A stretch of 64,000 bases of DNA from Nannobrachium achirus (lineage: Eukaryota > Chordata > Actinopteri > Myctophiformes > Myctophidae). The DNA lies in assembly GCA_963921795.1 (NCBI GenBank), contig OY997655.1, positions 6,721,043 through 6,785,042 of the forward strand, given 5' to 3'. Made by a program: the position numbers and the translations under genes. Of this stretch, positions 1 to 24,171 are shown in pieces (within the stretch, counting starts at the first letter, position 1; each line of letters begins with the position of its first letter). The notes under the pieces are model-generated. The model saw only the letters and a program-made list of their open reading frames with translations. It was not told the DNA's origin and made no database searches.

Positions 1-6
1 AACCAG

Positions 7-10569
<10,563 letters not shown>

Positions 10570-10624
10570 ATGAAACTTTAGGTTTGATTTATACTTTGTT
10601 GCAGGCTGGTGTCACGCACCAAAG

Positions 10625-10652
10625 TTGCAGATCTACAAGCTCACACAATATC
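10625..10652. repeat. Half-hairpin (left arm only)
   Basis: GCAGATCTACAAGCTCACAC without a right arm, in the GIMAP 3' UTR; shared with 44,188-44,212 in copy B. Confidence 0.7.
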
Positions 10653-10799
10653 ATGTGCATTGTTGTTCTTTTCAGTGTACTGAAACATTCAAATCAGTTT
10701 ACTACATTTGAGTTGTACAGATGAAAATAGTTGTCAATATATGATGTGGTATATGATATTGTATTGTAAATAAGTCAGTTGTTTTGTAAATAAGTACAG

Positions 10800-10805
10800 A
10801 ATAAA
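10800..10805 (+). terminator. Probable poly(A) signal AATAAA of GIMAP copy A
   Basis: AATAAA about 230 bases after the stop codon, conserved at 44,365-44,370 in copy B. Confidence 0.55.
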
Positions 10806-11192
10806 ATATACATACATCCAGCTGATGAATCACGCTGATATTTGATTTTCTCTTTTCAGTCAAGGATGACATGTTGATAGTGAATTTTCCACAAATCCCA
10901 CATAAGTCGGGCTCTGAACATTACAATGTTACAATGGATACATGATTTACAACCATGTGAGCTTTTATTGAAGAGATTTATACATGAGTATCTTTGATAG
11001 CACTGTGTTATAATGAATAGTGTATCTGCTAGATGAGTATCTTTGATAGCACGGTTATCAAGCATAGCATGTGTTTGCTAACACTTCAGATCCAGATGTG
11101 TGAACAGCCGAGAGGAGCAGGAGTCAGGACATGTGTTCCAGCGCTGCATGGCCGTCAAGCCAGCAGGCTCACACCTCACTCTGTTAGCCTGG

Positions 11193-11193
<1 letters not shown>

Positions 11194-11249
<56 letters not shown>

Positions 11250-11560
11250 GTTTCATGACAGTACAGTTCACTGGTAGGCCTACAAGGTCAACTAAAAGGA
11301 TACACCCAATTTCAATTGAGGTTTATTTTCCATTTTTTTCCTTTCTTTTGTAACTCGTATAAAATTGAATGACAGATAGATACAACATAATAAGTATGCA
11401 GAATAGGCCTATATCACCAGGAAAAAAAACAGTGGTACTGGTAAACACAATGCAAAATAAATGGTATTTACAATAGAAGGGTCAGGGGGATGTAAGGATG
11501 GGCTTTGTTTAAATTTAACCGTTTCGAGTAGCAGGTGATCAGGTTACTGTAGGCCTACAT
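11194..11560 (-). mobile_element. LINE 3'-end relic with (TGAT)n tail, minus strand
   Basis: (TGAT)n followed by sequence shared with 45,057-45,400 and 63,773-64,000 (ACAGTTCACTGGTA, ACAAGGTCAACTAAAAGGA, ATTGAATGACAGA). On the minus strand this is a 3' end with an ATCA microsatellite tail, as in L2/CR1-type LINEs. No coding remains. Confidence 0.5.
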
Positions 11561-12090
11561 CTCCTACCTGGGATTGATTGGAACCTTGGTCCCCAATGAG
11601 TTTGTCTGGGAATGCAGTACCTCTTGTCAACCAGTAGGTGTCCTACCTGACCACAGGATCTAATTGAATGTCAGAGCATAGAGTCCACCTCCATACCATC
11701 CACTGCGGATTATACAGGAGTTCAATGACACTAGTTGACATCACCTAATAACATTGAGAAAACATCCAAGTTTCAGTTGCCAATTAATTCATTGACTGTC
11801 ACTTTATCTAGATTAGTTTTTCTTGTATTGTATTAATGTATACATTTTCACCTGCCACAATCTCTATTTCTATTATTCTGTTGTGTTTTAATTTATATAT
11901 CCAATTGGTAATATTATAAATAGATTTAACTGCCACGCCACAATAATATTCTTTAAATATCGTTGCTTAAACTTGCTTTATATACATTTACATTACAATT
12001 ACATCATTTCTTGTATGATTTATTTCAGTGGTTCCCAAACATTTTAGCCTGTGACCCAGAAGAGAAATTACACTGGGACCCAAACTAGTG

Positions 12091-12163
12091 TAAACAGCAG
12101 ATCTACAAGCTCACAACGCGTCAATTGGCGCCCATTGAGAGCTTGTAGATCGGCTATTTTCAC
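12091..12163. repeat. Covarying hairpin repeat
   Basis: AACAGCAGATCTACAAGCTC on the left and GAGCTTGTAGATCGGCTATTTT on the right; loop AACGCGTCAATTGGCGCCCATT. Copy B version at 45,912-45,979. Confidence 0.8.
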
Positions 12164-12495
12164 CACTTCTTCATTATAATTATATTTTATTTAGGCTATG
12201 GAATTTCTTAGATGTGTTTGCTTGTTTGAAAAATGAAGCCAGATACAATTCAAATAAAACAACATCAAAACATACATTTCAAAAGGGTTTCCATCTTTTG
12301 AAATGTATATTTTACGATATTCCTGGCCATTCTATGGAGGCTGCCATTTTCTTTTACAGAGGGTGTGTGCTTAAAAAAACATCTTTTCACTTCCTCCCAA
12401 GTAAGGAAGTGACACGGAATTGTCTGTTGCCAGATTTTGCCAAAGAAATAAGCCCAACAGAAGCAACTAGGCTATACTACTTTACATTTACAATT

Positions 12496-12548
12496 GAAAA
12501 TAGCAGATCAGCAAGCGCACAAATTGTGAGCTTGTATATTTGCTATTT
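12496..12548. repeat. Diverged hairpin repeat
   Basis: GAAAATAGCAGATCAGCAAG on the left, GTGAGCTTGTATATTTGCTATTT on the right, short loop. Arms are less well matched than in other copies. Confidence 0.7.
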
Positions 12549-13112
12549 AAAAAAATATTGAGGGGAAAAAAAGAAATTTGAATATTTTTGAAAGATTTTA
12601 ACAACATAAATCTGTGTGGAGGTCCCTGGCACCACATATTTTCAGATGGGGGTCTGCAACTGTGGACAAATAATATTTGTTACACTGGGGTCCTTGATAT
12701 GAAAAGATTTGGGAACCACTGGTTTAAAAAATATTAGAAAGTAAGCCCAATAAACAACTACACAAATTGCTTATTATAAGCAGACATGGCAACACCGGTT
12801 CATTCAGAGCCAAGAGCCCAGAGCGCCTCTACTGACACTTTAATGCAAGGACACAGGAAACCAAATGATGTTTTTTATTTTCTTTCAGGATGTGAACAGG
12901 AAGCCGGGGGTGGGGCCAGGAATAACGTCAGATTTTCTTTTTTACTCGAGTTATGAGCCATAAAAACTGGTTCCATGACCGACAAATGGGTCACGACCCA
13001 TTGTTTGGGAACCAGTGATTTATTTCATGGACTTTGTTTTGTGGGAATAATATTGACCTTTGTGTCCGGAACTGTTTGTGTAGTGTGTTGTGTGAGGGGG
13101 ACACGGTTAGTG

Positions 13113-14405
13113 AGCGGACTGGTATGTGACAGTGTGGCTGTGCTGCCAACGCATCGGGCGGAACGCGGCGGGTCGTTTGAAATGGAGTCGGAGGAGGAGG
13201 AGGAATATGAAAAGGGAAGAAAGTTTGGAAGTAGAAAGAAAAGAAAGAAAGAAGGAAACACGGATTCGGAAAGTGATGAAGGAAAAGAGGGGCTCACGTG
13301 TATCGGCTTGACAACGGACACAAAAATTGACGGCATTTTTAAAGATCCTCGAAGGGTAGGAAAATATGTGGAGAAGAAAATCGGTAAAGTTAACTCAGTG
13401 AGGATTGCCAGGAATGGATTGGTGATTATTTGAAGAGTTTCAGTCATTTGGTCCTAACCCAATGAAGGTGTTCTACCTAGGAGGAAAGAAAAGAGTAAGG
13501 GGGGTGATTAGTGGCGTGCCACTAACTGTGAAGCTGGAGAATCATGATGTGGAAGGGGTCTGTGAAGCAAGGAGGCTGACACGGTTTCGGGAGGGCAAAA
13601 GAGAGGACAGCATGTCAGTGTGTCTTACATTCGAAGGAGACCTACCAGAGAGAGTATATATGGATCATGTCAGTTATCGTGTCAGGCGATTTGAGAGAGC
13701 ACCGCTAAGATGCTATTGCTGCCAACAATTCGGTCACGTAGCGGCTGTCTGTAGGGGAAATAAAACATGTGGGAGATGTGGAAAAGAGGACTGTGAAGAG
13801 GAATGCGAAGGAAAAGCAGAAGCTAAGTGCATACATTGTGGAGGACAGCATTATGCAGGGGCAGCACAGTGTCCAAGGAAAGTGAAGGAGGTGTTGGTAC
13901 ACAAGCTGAGAGCAGGAAAGCAGGGATTGTCTTATGCAGAGGCTGTAAAGAGAGTGGAGGGGTACAACGAAAAGAGGAAGCCAGAAAGGAAAGAACAAGA
14001 GGAAAAAGGGAATGGGCATGAAAACATCTGCATGGACAAGACAAGATTTCTAGCTTTTATTGCGATGGTGATCAACTGTGCTGTAGGAATAGAAAGCAAG
14101 TCCGAAAGAATCAAGATGGTGCTGGAAGCAGCCAGGAGATTCCTGAACGTTGTGGATGTGACTGGAGAGGACCTGGACAGCGTGCTGCGAGAAGACGTTG
14201 CAGCGGCCCAGACGTAAAGTCTGGGTCTAACGAACTGAATGGACAAAACATATGGATGGGATCACTATGGGTGGACACTGTATATAGTTTGCACAAAGTA
14301 GTGCTGGAGTCACTATAAATACTCCAGTTCAGTAGGTGGCGGTATACACCTAGACACGTTGGTGTGATCCGCCATTAACCTAACGAAGAAGAAGAAGAAG
14401 AAGAA
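13113..14405 (+). mobile_element. ORF1-only ('half') LINE retrocopy, copy A only
   Basis: 13-bp target duplication GACACGGTTAGTG at 13100-13112 and 14406-14418; the intact empty site is in copy B near 46,326. The element has a 5' leader, an ORF1 with zinc knuckles, a short 3' region (CAGTAGGTGGCGGTATACAC...CCGCCATTAACC) and an (AAG)n tail. Reverse transcriptase/endonuclease (ORF2) is completely missing. The 3' region and tail resemble a fish LINE of the I/Nimb-type group; clade is from memory of the family and uncertain. Confidence 0.85.
13182..14217 (+). pseudogene. LINE ORF1 (gag-like, zinc-knuckle protein), one frameshift
   Basis: The ATG at 13182 opens an acidic then basic stretch (MESEEEEEYEKGRKFGSRKK) and reads to TGA at 13431-13433. 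Coding continues in another frame from about 13434, overlapping the ATG at 13462, to TAA at 14217, so one single-base indel near 13431 breaks it. The second part has cysteine knuckles CYCCQQFGHVAAVC, CGRCGKEDCEEEC and CIHCGGQHYAGAAQC followed by GLSYAEAVKRV, typical of ORF1 nucleic-acid-binding proteins of non-LTR retrotransposons. It is not part of the host genes on either side. Confidence 0.85.
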
Positions 14406-14418
14406 GACACGGTTAGTG

Positions 14419-15213
14419 GTTGCACCCAGCTCTATGGTTGCACCTCTTGAGAGGAGCAGCGGGAGCAGAGAGTTTGACACATTCAGTACAGTTTATTCAC
14501 CACAGTTTGTTTTGTTCTATTAAAGTTTAAAACGTCTCAAAGTGAAAACTACATCGTTTATTTAACTAACTCTGGTTGACAGACTTTATTCCCAGCGCTG
14601 TGTGTGTGCAGCCAGTCTGTTGTTGTGCTGCTGTTGTGGACGCTTGGTTGTCATTCACAGACATGTGTGTTTGGTTTGTTGTTGTACATTATAACCTGTT
14701 TACATTGTGTGTGCGTGCTGTGAGCACGTGTTTGTAGTTGTATGTTGGATTGAGGCTGACATTAGCATGGTGTACAGTATTGTACACTTTTTGTCCAGAA
14801 TATAAAATATTTATAAAAAATATATATATATTTTGTTACTAAACTGCGCCCCCTACAGATCAATAAAAAATATATTCCATTGATTTTATTGTTATTTTAT
14901 TATTATTATTATTAATAACGTAGTGCCCAAAGTCCCTATAACTATGGGTGCTACTGGTTGCCGACAGTTCAGATGTGTGGTGTGTCCCAAGAACTGATGT
15001 CCAAACCCTCCAATAAAGTTCAACATAAATGGTGTTTATTTTAGCTAATAAATGAAATAAACCAACATCATCACCAGCCTCTCAGTCAAACACAGTCAAA
15101 GAACCGTGTGCCTCTGACATCAACAACACATGTGACTTGTTACAGAGCTAGTTAAATAGACAATTGGTGATAGGCAATTAGGGCGTGACCATACCCCAAC
15201 TTCAGTGACATCA
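14419..15213. other. Shared sequence upstream of kelch-like gene, possible 5' exon decayed in copy A
   Basis: Matches 46,330-47,110 of copy B, including AACGTCTCAAAGTGAAAACTAC and the end CATTCACAGACAT. In copy B that end continues CGAG|GTATGT (a good donor); here 8 bases are missing and it reads ACATGTGTGT. AT-rich runs lie at 14,800-14,920. No ORF. Confidence 0.4.
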
Positions 15214-15941
15214 ACCAGTAAGACTCCCTAATCGGGAGATAAGCGACCGTTGGTCGCTTATCTCCACAAATATCACAACCTCCACCTCTCACGTCATACG
15301 GGTAGCCATAGTTACACCTGGAATGTTGAATCTCCATATATGGAGATAACCTACGCATCACACAAAGTCTGACCTCACCAGCCCATACTTGGGCATGGAC
15401 GACTTATATCTCCATATACGGAGATGGCCATATATGGAGATACGATGACATCACAGAGTCCACAGCTGATGATGTGGCGTGATGTCATACAATACACAAA
15501 CAAGCCCTATATAAAGGGGCAATTCTCACCAGGGAAGAGAGCATTGCCTGGAATGTTGAATCTCCATATATGGAGATAACCTACGCATCACACAAAGTCT
15601 GACCTCACCAGCCCATACTTGGGCATGGACGACTTATATCTCCATATACGGAGATGGCCATATATGGAGATACGATGACATCACAGAGTCCACAGCTGAT
15701 GATGTGGCGTGATGTCATACAATAAACAAACAAGCCCTATATACTGATGCGATACGATGACATCACAGAGTCCACAGCTGATGATGTGGCGTGATGTCAT
15801 ACAATAAACAAACAAGCCCTATATACTGATGCGGAGATATGAGCAGGGCAAAGGTGTGACGTGTGACGTGTGACCGACCGACGGACGGACGGCCGGTGGA
15901 GGTTTTCATAGTAAACTGCTCCCTGACGGTCGCAATAAAGC
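15214..15941. mobile_element. Unclassified repeat with TCTCCATATATGGAGA palindromes, copy A only
   Basis: Begins CCAGTAAGACTCCCTAATC and ends near ACGGTCGCAA; copy B has only TCATCAATAAAGC here, so this is an insertion. About 200 bp (15,317-15,513) is directly repeated at 15,549-15,745, with a third partial unit at 15,751-15,835. A related element is at 22,843-23,692. Both end in GACGTGTGA-GACGGACGGAC type runs. No ORF. Confidence 0.6.
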
Positions 15942-16439
15942 AAACATGGCTCTTACACCCGCCCCCAATTGCTACTGGCGGGAGACATGCAATTAAAAAA
16001 AATTAAAAAAAATTACAAAGAGCCATAATACAAAAAACCTTGCAGGTGGTTTAACTCGTGGATATTCAATTGCAATTTTCATAATTACAAAAATGAACTC
16101 AAATTCTTTTATATGCAACTTCCCATAAAAGGCAGATGTTGTTCAGTTCTCCTGCAGTTGTTAAGAAGAATGTCAAAGTAGCAGCCCTGTATCAAGCCAC
16201 AAGTAGATGTAATGCTAAAGTTCTTTGGTTTCATTTTGATTTTATTTTGACTATGTCTAGAAATGTGCTATACAAATATATTCATTATCATTCATTATCA
16301 TTATCATTATTTTGGCAGTTAGGCATCTCTACAATTATCCCCAATTTCATCCTCTCTATTATGTAGGACACTGGGATGTGTTTGTTGCAGTGAAGTTGTA
16401 CAGGTATATGCGCCCAGTGCACTTGGCTTAGGTGCCCTA

Positions 16440-16985
16440 TGCACCCTATCCAATAATAATAATAATAATTCACGTCTTTCATTATGAGTGTTCTACAGTA
16501 CTGTAGTACCACCTGGTATGGATGCTTGTCTGCAGCCCTTAAGTCACAACTGCTGCAACAACTGAACATTTGTTCAAAGATAGTTGGACAACCACTTCAG
16601 AGGCTATATACGACTACGTATGATAACAGCATTCTAAGGTTGGCAAGAAATATTACCTCTAATAGTAGCAATGTGTTGCATAGAGAATATAGGTTGCTGC
16701 CTTCAGGAAAGGAGATACGGTGTTCCAGAATACAATAAGGTCAGACTAAAAAGGTCCTTTGTCCATCAGTCGACATTAAGGCTTAATCAGGAGTTTGGCC
16801 ATAGGTAGGCTTAGCGGTGGACACTGCTCTTGTCTATATTATCCTTATGTATGTAAACCTGTCTTGTTTTTGTTCCCTGTGTCAAAATGTTTGTATATAT
16901 GTTTCGCATACATGGCTGCTGTGTCGCAAGACACATTTCAGTGTGAACTGACAATAAAGTACTATATCATATCATATCAATAGAA
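16440..16985 (+). mobile_element. 3' end of an L2/CR1-like LINE, copy A only
   Basis: The degenerate frame at 16,484-16,738 reads VLQYCSTTWYGCLS, LPSGKEIR, a typical C-terminal end of fish LINE reverse transcriptases. It is followed by a 3' UTR ending ACAATAAAGTACTATATCATATCA. Copy B has different sequence at this site. The rest of the ORF is missing (5' truncated). Confidence 0.7.
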
Positions 16986-17229
16986 ATTTCTGATTTTCTT
17001 GGTCCCCTTTTCCCCCAGTTATGGACATCACTCCAATGCATGCCCGCCCCGATGTACAATACAAACAGGAGGCTGTAGAGATTGTCGTTGTGTAGAAGAT
17101 AACTTTGTTCTGTAAACTTATTGTGGTGTGGATGGAGCATTTGAACCACGGACCACCATTTGACGAGATTTAGACCCAAAACATAGAATATTTTGTTATA
17201 GTTCAAGGTTCCATTTGTACCCTCTAGTA

Positions 17230-17771
17230 CAGGGGTTCCCAAACGTTTTTGTCTCAGGGCACCCCATACATTTTTTTTTAATCCGAGGCACCCCTACATT
17301 ATAATTTTCACTCCCAGCACCTTATATTTATAGCATATCGTCATTGTCGTGTGGAAACCTTGTATGTCCAAAACCGTTTTGTATTTATCATCTATAAAAT
17401 GTACCAAACTAGTGAAAACAGCAGATCTACAAGCACAACAGTTTTCACTAGTTTTGTGCGACAGTCTTGTATGATGAAGCAGGGCTTTGCTTTACCAAAA
17501 GACGTACACATTTGAAACTTGGAGTTACAAGGTCTCTGCCCGACAGTGACGATATTTTACTGATTATGTTGCGAGGAAAACTAACTTTCAGATAATAGCC
17601 ATGTTGGTTAGAACTGACTGAACATAACTTTGTACTTCAAGTTTATAATGGTACAAAATATTTTTTCAAGTGTCCAAATAAATCCCAAATATTATCAAAT
17701 TATCTCGCGGCACCCCTGGACTGCCGTCGCGGCACCCCAGGGTGCCCCGTCACCCACTTTGAAAACCCCTG
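17230..17771. mobile_element. hAT-like MITE, 542 bp, copy A only
   Basis: Termini CAGGGGTTCCCAAACG and AAAACCCCTG; perfect 8-bp target duplication CTCTAGTA at 17222-17229 and 17772-17779; the empty site in copy B is near 48,013. Same family, inverted, at 55,413-55,910. Contains a truncated hairpin repeat at about 17,410-17,452 in which the left arm runs straight into its mirrored flank. Confidence 0.9.
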
Positions 17772-17939
17772 CTCTAGTAGTCTAGGATTTCACTGTGTGA
17801 CCACATGTTAGAGTAATGATGTTGTGTTTTCTCTGCAGACCAGACTCCAGCACACATCACCTCACCTCTCAGACCCACTCCTCTCCACCTCACCTCACCT
17901 CACTCAGATCCACTCCTCTCCACCTCACCTCATGACAGC

Positions 17940-21215
<3,276 letters not shown>

Positions 21216-21474
21216 GTTAGTGACTGAGGGATCGTACACTAACCATGTTTTGTTGTTGTTGTTTGTCTGTTGGCTTTTTTCCTCCTATTACTTTATTTTA
21301 TTTAGCCTTATTACTCGACCTGTCATCACCACAGCTGATCCAGGCCTGGGTAGAAACATTCAATCATTGGCCAGTGAATGGATATCATTTCATATAATAT
21401 AATTTATATTAACAAGCTAGTTAGTCATGTCCATTTCACTAAACAAACCATCACCAGTGATGGTTTGGCTGATG

Positions 21475-21740
21475 GCTCTATGCTTAGTAAAACAGACCTG
21501 AGTTGCCTCATAGGAGTGCCTTGATAGGAGCTTTCTCCACTCTGCTATAACAACATGGAACAGCATTCCCCCTGCAGGTTGTTGGAGACATTACATCCCA
21601 AGTAGTTTTCGTGCCTTTAAGAAGAGGCTGAACAAACACCTCATTATATTACTGTGTCTGTAATCCCATAAAGCTCAAGGACACTCAATCATCCAACTTT
21701 CAGTTTATATATTATTGTAATAACCCACAGGGTTGTCTAG
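21475..21740 (+). mobile_element. Decayed LINE reverse-transcriptase tail
   Basis: The translated remnant TWNSIPPAGCWRHY..FRAFKKRLNKHL resembles the WNSLP...F+..L+ C-terminal end of L2/CR1-like reverse transcriptases. Frames are broken and it is 5' truncated. Confidence 0.5.
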
Positions 21741-21768
21741 GGCTAAATGGGTACTACATATTCACTAT

Positions 21769-22185
21769 TAACTCATTCGGTGCCATATTTAAAGTGGGAC
21801 CTCTTATATTGCCGTTTCGCCAACAAAGGGTTAAAAAAATAGTGTGCACGCTGGTGCACACATTCGTGCACAGATCATGCACTATGCATGTGCATGCTTT
21901 TCACAGATTTCAAACAAATCCGTTCAGGCATTCAGGAGAAGGCAGCCCTTATGTTTTCTTCAAATGTAAACAAACATGGCTGCCATGTTTGAAAGATGTG
22001 GTTGGTATGGGGGTTAAACATGCAATTTCGCGATCGCGATCATGCCTAGTACACTGTTGGCTCTTTTTTGAAAAAAAAAAAAAAAAATTTTTTTTTAAAA
22101 AGACGTCCAGAAGACGTCTGGCAGGGAGGTCCATAGTTAAAAAGACGTTTTTATTATAGAAACGTCTTTTTTGGCAGGGAGATTG
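21769..22185. mobile_element. Unclassified repeat related to 61,338-61,925
   Basis: Starts TTAACTCATTCGGTGCC. It contains GTGCACAGATCATGCACTATGC and CATGCAATTTCGCGATCGCGATCATGCCTA and ends in poly-A/T and GACGTCT repeats. The matching words at 61.4-61.8 kb identify it as a family. Confidence 0.5.
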
Positions 22186-22842
22186 TTAAACCAGTTTGCC
22201 GAAAATATAGAGGTTTTATTACAATCTGGTAGAAGAATAGTGTTTACAGTACAAAGTCTCTTTTCATTAGCAATAAGTTAAATGTAGAAAAGGTGAAGAT
22301 GTTAAATATATTACTTTGTAGTTAAGAATATGATCTAAATTCTAGACGGCGCAAGGCCGCAGAATGAAGTGGCTAGAGCTTGCTCTCAACAATAAACAAA
22401 CAATAACGAAATGACAAAATAATGGTCTAGCTTTTTGTTTGTGTTTTGTTCTAGAGTCTAGAACAAAAAGATAGGCTATGGAGAACAAAACAGATAGAAA
22501 ACAACTTAACCAAAAGGCAGCCGTTCCGATGGGCTCAAATCATACTCCAACAACTAATAACCAGTAAAACAAACAAACAGTCGGGTACAGCGGGGAGCTG
22601 CAGAAGCAGTGCGAACTCGACGAAGACAGTTTGAAGGTTTGTAGCCGCGCGGCGGGGAGTGGCCACCTCCCTTCCGCTGTCGTCACAGCCAGGCTCAGCC
22701 AACCGTGGCGTCCCACGGCCGGACTCCGTCTCCCCGTCACCTCCTGTCCGTCGCAGCGGGTGGCTGGGTTGGATACTTGGATATTATGGTAAGAATAATA
22801 ATCATAATGAAGCCCTTGGGTGTAACAATTATACCCCTGCAG
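22186..22842. other. Spacer without recognised gene
   Basis: The AT-rich first part has AATAAACAAACAATAA. A GC-rich patch at about 22,590-22,770 (GCGCGGCGGGGAGTGGCC) has short ORFs only; no domain recognised. Confidence 0.35.
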
Positions 22843-23692
22843 ACCAGTAAGGCTCCCTAATCAGGAGATAAGCGACCGTAGGTCACTTATCTCCACAAAT
22901 AGGGCAAAAATGTGTTTTGCCCAAATCTTCCTGATCCATGTTGATGACATGAGTGTAGACATACTGTGTAGTGGTTTTCGTGATTTTAGGGCAAAATCTG
23001 TAGGAGCAGTGTCCAAAAATGTGTTTTTAAAAATCGGCCTGGAGGTGGCGCTATATGGGAGAGATTCATGTTGATGGGATGAGTGTAGACATACTGTGTA
23101 CCGATTTGCGTGATTTTAGGGCAAAAATTGTAGGAGCAGTGTCCAAAAATGTGTTTTGCAAGAATCGGCCTCATGGTGGCGCTAGAAGAGGGCCATGTGA
23201 GAAATGAGGGGTGGGGTCTCCGCGCCGGCAAGGCGGACGAATAGGTACCGGCCCCGGCTGTCCCGGTCGCTCCTAGCCGGAGTTACGGCATTTTATGTGA
23301 GCTGCAGTGTAGGGGGTCCTCCACTGGGGGCGCCACCACTTTTGCATCCGTTCTGGAGCACCAGGAGTGGGTGGTCCCCGGGAATTCCCCGTGAGCAGCC
23401 CCGTTGGGGTGGTCATTTGGTCAGTTTAGCACATTTGGTCATTTTTTACATCTGGGGGTCCCCCAGGGACCTGGGGGTCCCTGGAGCTCCGGGGGTCCTT
23501 GGAGGTTGTAGTTTGGCAGGTAAGGAACGTGGGTGCAAAATTTCGCATGGATCGGGGCAACGGTTGCGGAGATATGAGCAGGGCAAGAGTGTGACGTGTG
23601 AGGTGTGACAGACAGACTGACGGACTGACTGACGGACTGACGGACTGACACTTTGTGCAGGGTTTGATAGTAAATGCGACCTACGGTCGCAA
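22843..23692. mobile_element. Unclassified repeat, relative of 15,214-15,941
   Basis: Begins CCAGTAAGGCTCCCTAATC and ends GCGACCTACGGTCGCAATC. It contains two near-identical 110-bp halves (22,970 and 23,085; GTGTAGACATACTGTGTA) and a GACTGACGGACTGAC run. The 134-aa ORF at 23,204-23,608 has no recognisable domain. Confidence 0.55.
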
Positions 23693-23919
23693 TCAGTGAT
23701 AGGTTCTTTGAATGTTATTCTTAAAACCTGATTCTAACCCTGGCATAGCCTGCTGATGAATTGAGTACTACTACTTATACTGTTAACAATCTTGCTACTA
23801 AAGTATTACATTAAAACAGACCTTTATGGTTCCATTTGGAACCCCTTCAAGGATCCTGAGGGTCCCTGGACCACACTTTGAGAACCACTGTGCTAGTAAG
23901 CCCTTTTCTGTCCAGTTGT

Positions 23920-23992
23920 TGGGCACAGGAATGTTGTTCCTTTTACTACACTCACAACACGACACCATGTGAGCTTGTGGATCAACTATTGT
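23920..23992. repeat. Partial hairpin repeat
   Basis: ACTCACAACACGACACCATGTGAGCTTGTGGATCAACTATT: right arm mutated, left arm reduced to CTCACAAC. Confidence 0.55.
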
Positions 23993-24171
23993 CACTATGT
24001 TAGGGCTTAGGCCAGGGGTCGGCAACCCAAAATGTGTTGAAAGAGCCATATTGTACCAAAAAAACAAATCTGTCTGGAGCCGCAAAAAAATAAAAGCCTT
24101 ATAATGAAGGCAATACATGCTGTAAGTGTCTATATTAGCTATATTAGCCTACTATCAAAATGACTAAGTAG

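Larger units (their letters stand above)
12025..13016. mobile_element. Composite hAT-like MITE with two hairpin repeats
   Basis: TIR-like CAGTGGTTCCCAAAC at the left and GTTTGGGAACCAGT at the right; 8-bp direct repeat GATTTATT at 12017-12024 and 13017-13024. A second inward terminus (GGGAACCACTG, ending about 12,721) suggests one element inside another. Copy B keeps the right part (about 45,910-46,220) but has lost the left terminus. Confidence 0.6.

Noticed and set aside
10860-10945. A further GIMAP exon after TTTTCAG (TCAAGGATGACATG), conserved in copy B
   Set aside because: The previous exon ends in a stop followed by AATAAA. A donor that skips the stop is not conserved, and copy B is interrupted by a MITE at this place.
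23204-23608. 134-aa ORF as a gene
   Set aside because: It lies inside an unclassified repeat, is low-complexity (Pro/Gly-rich) and has no recognisable domain or splice partner.
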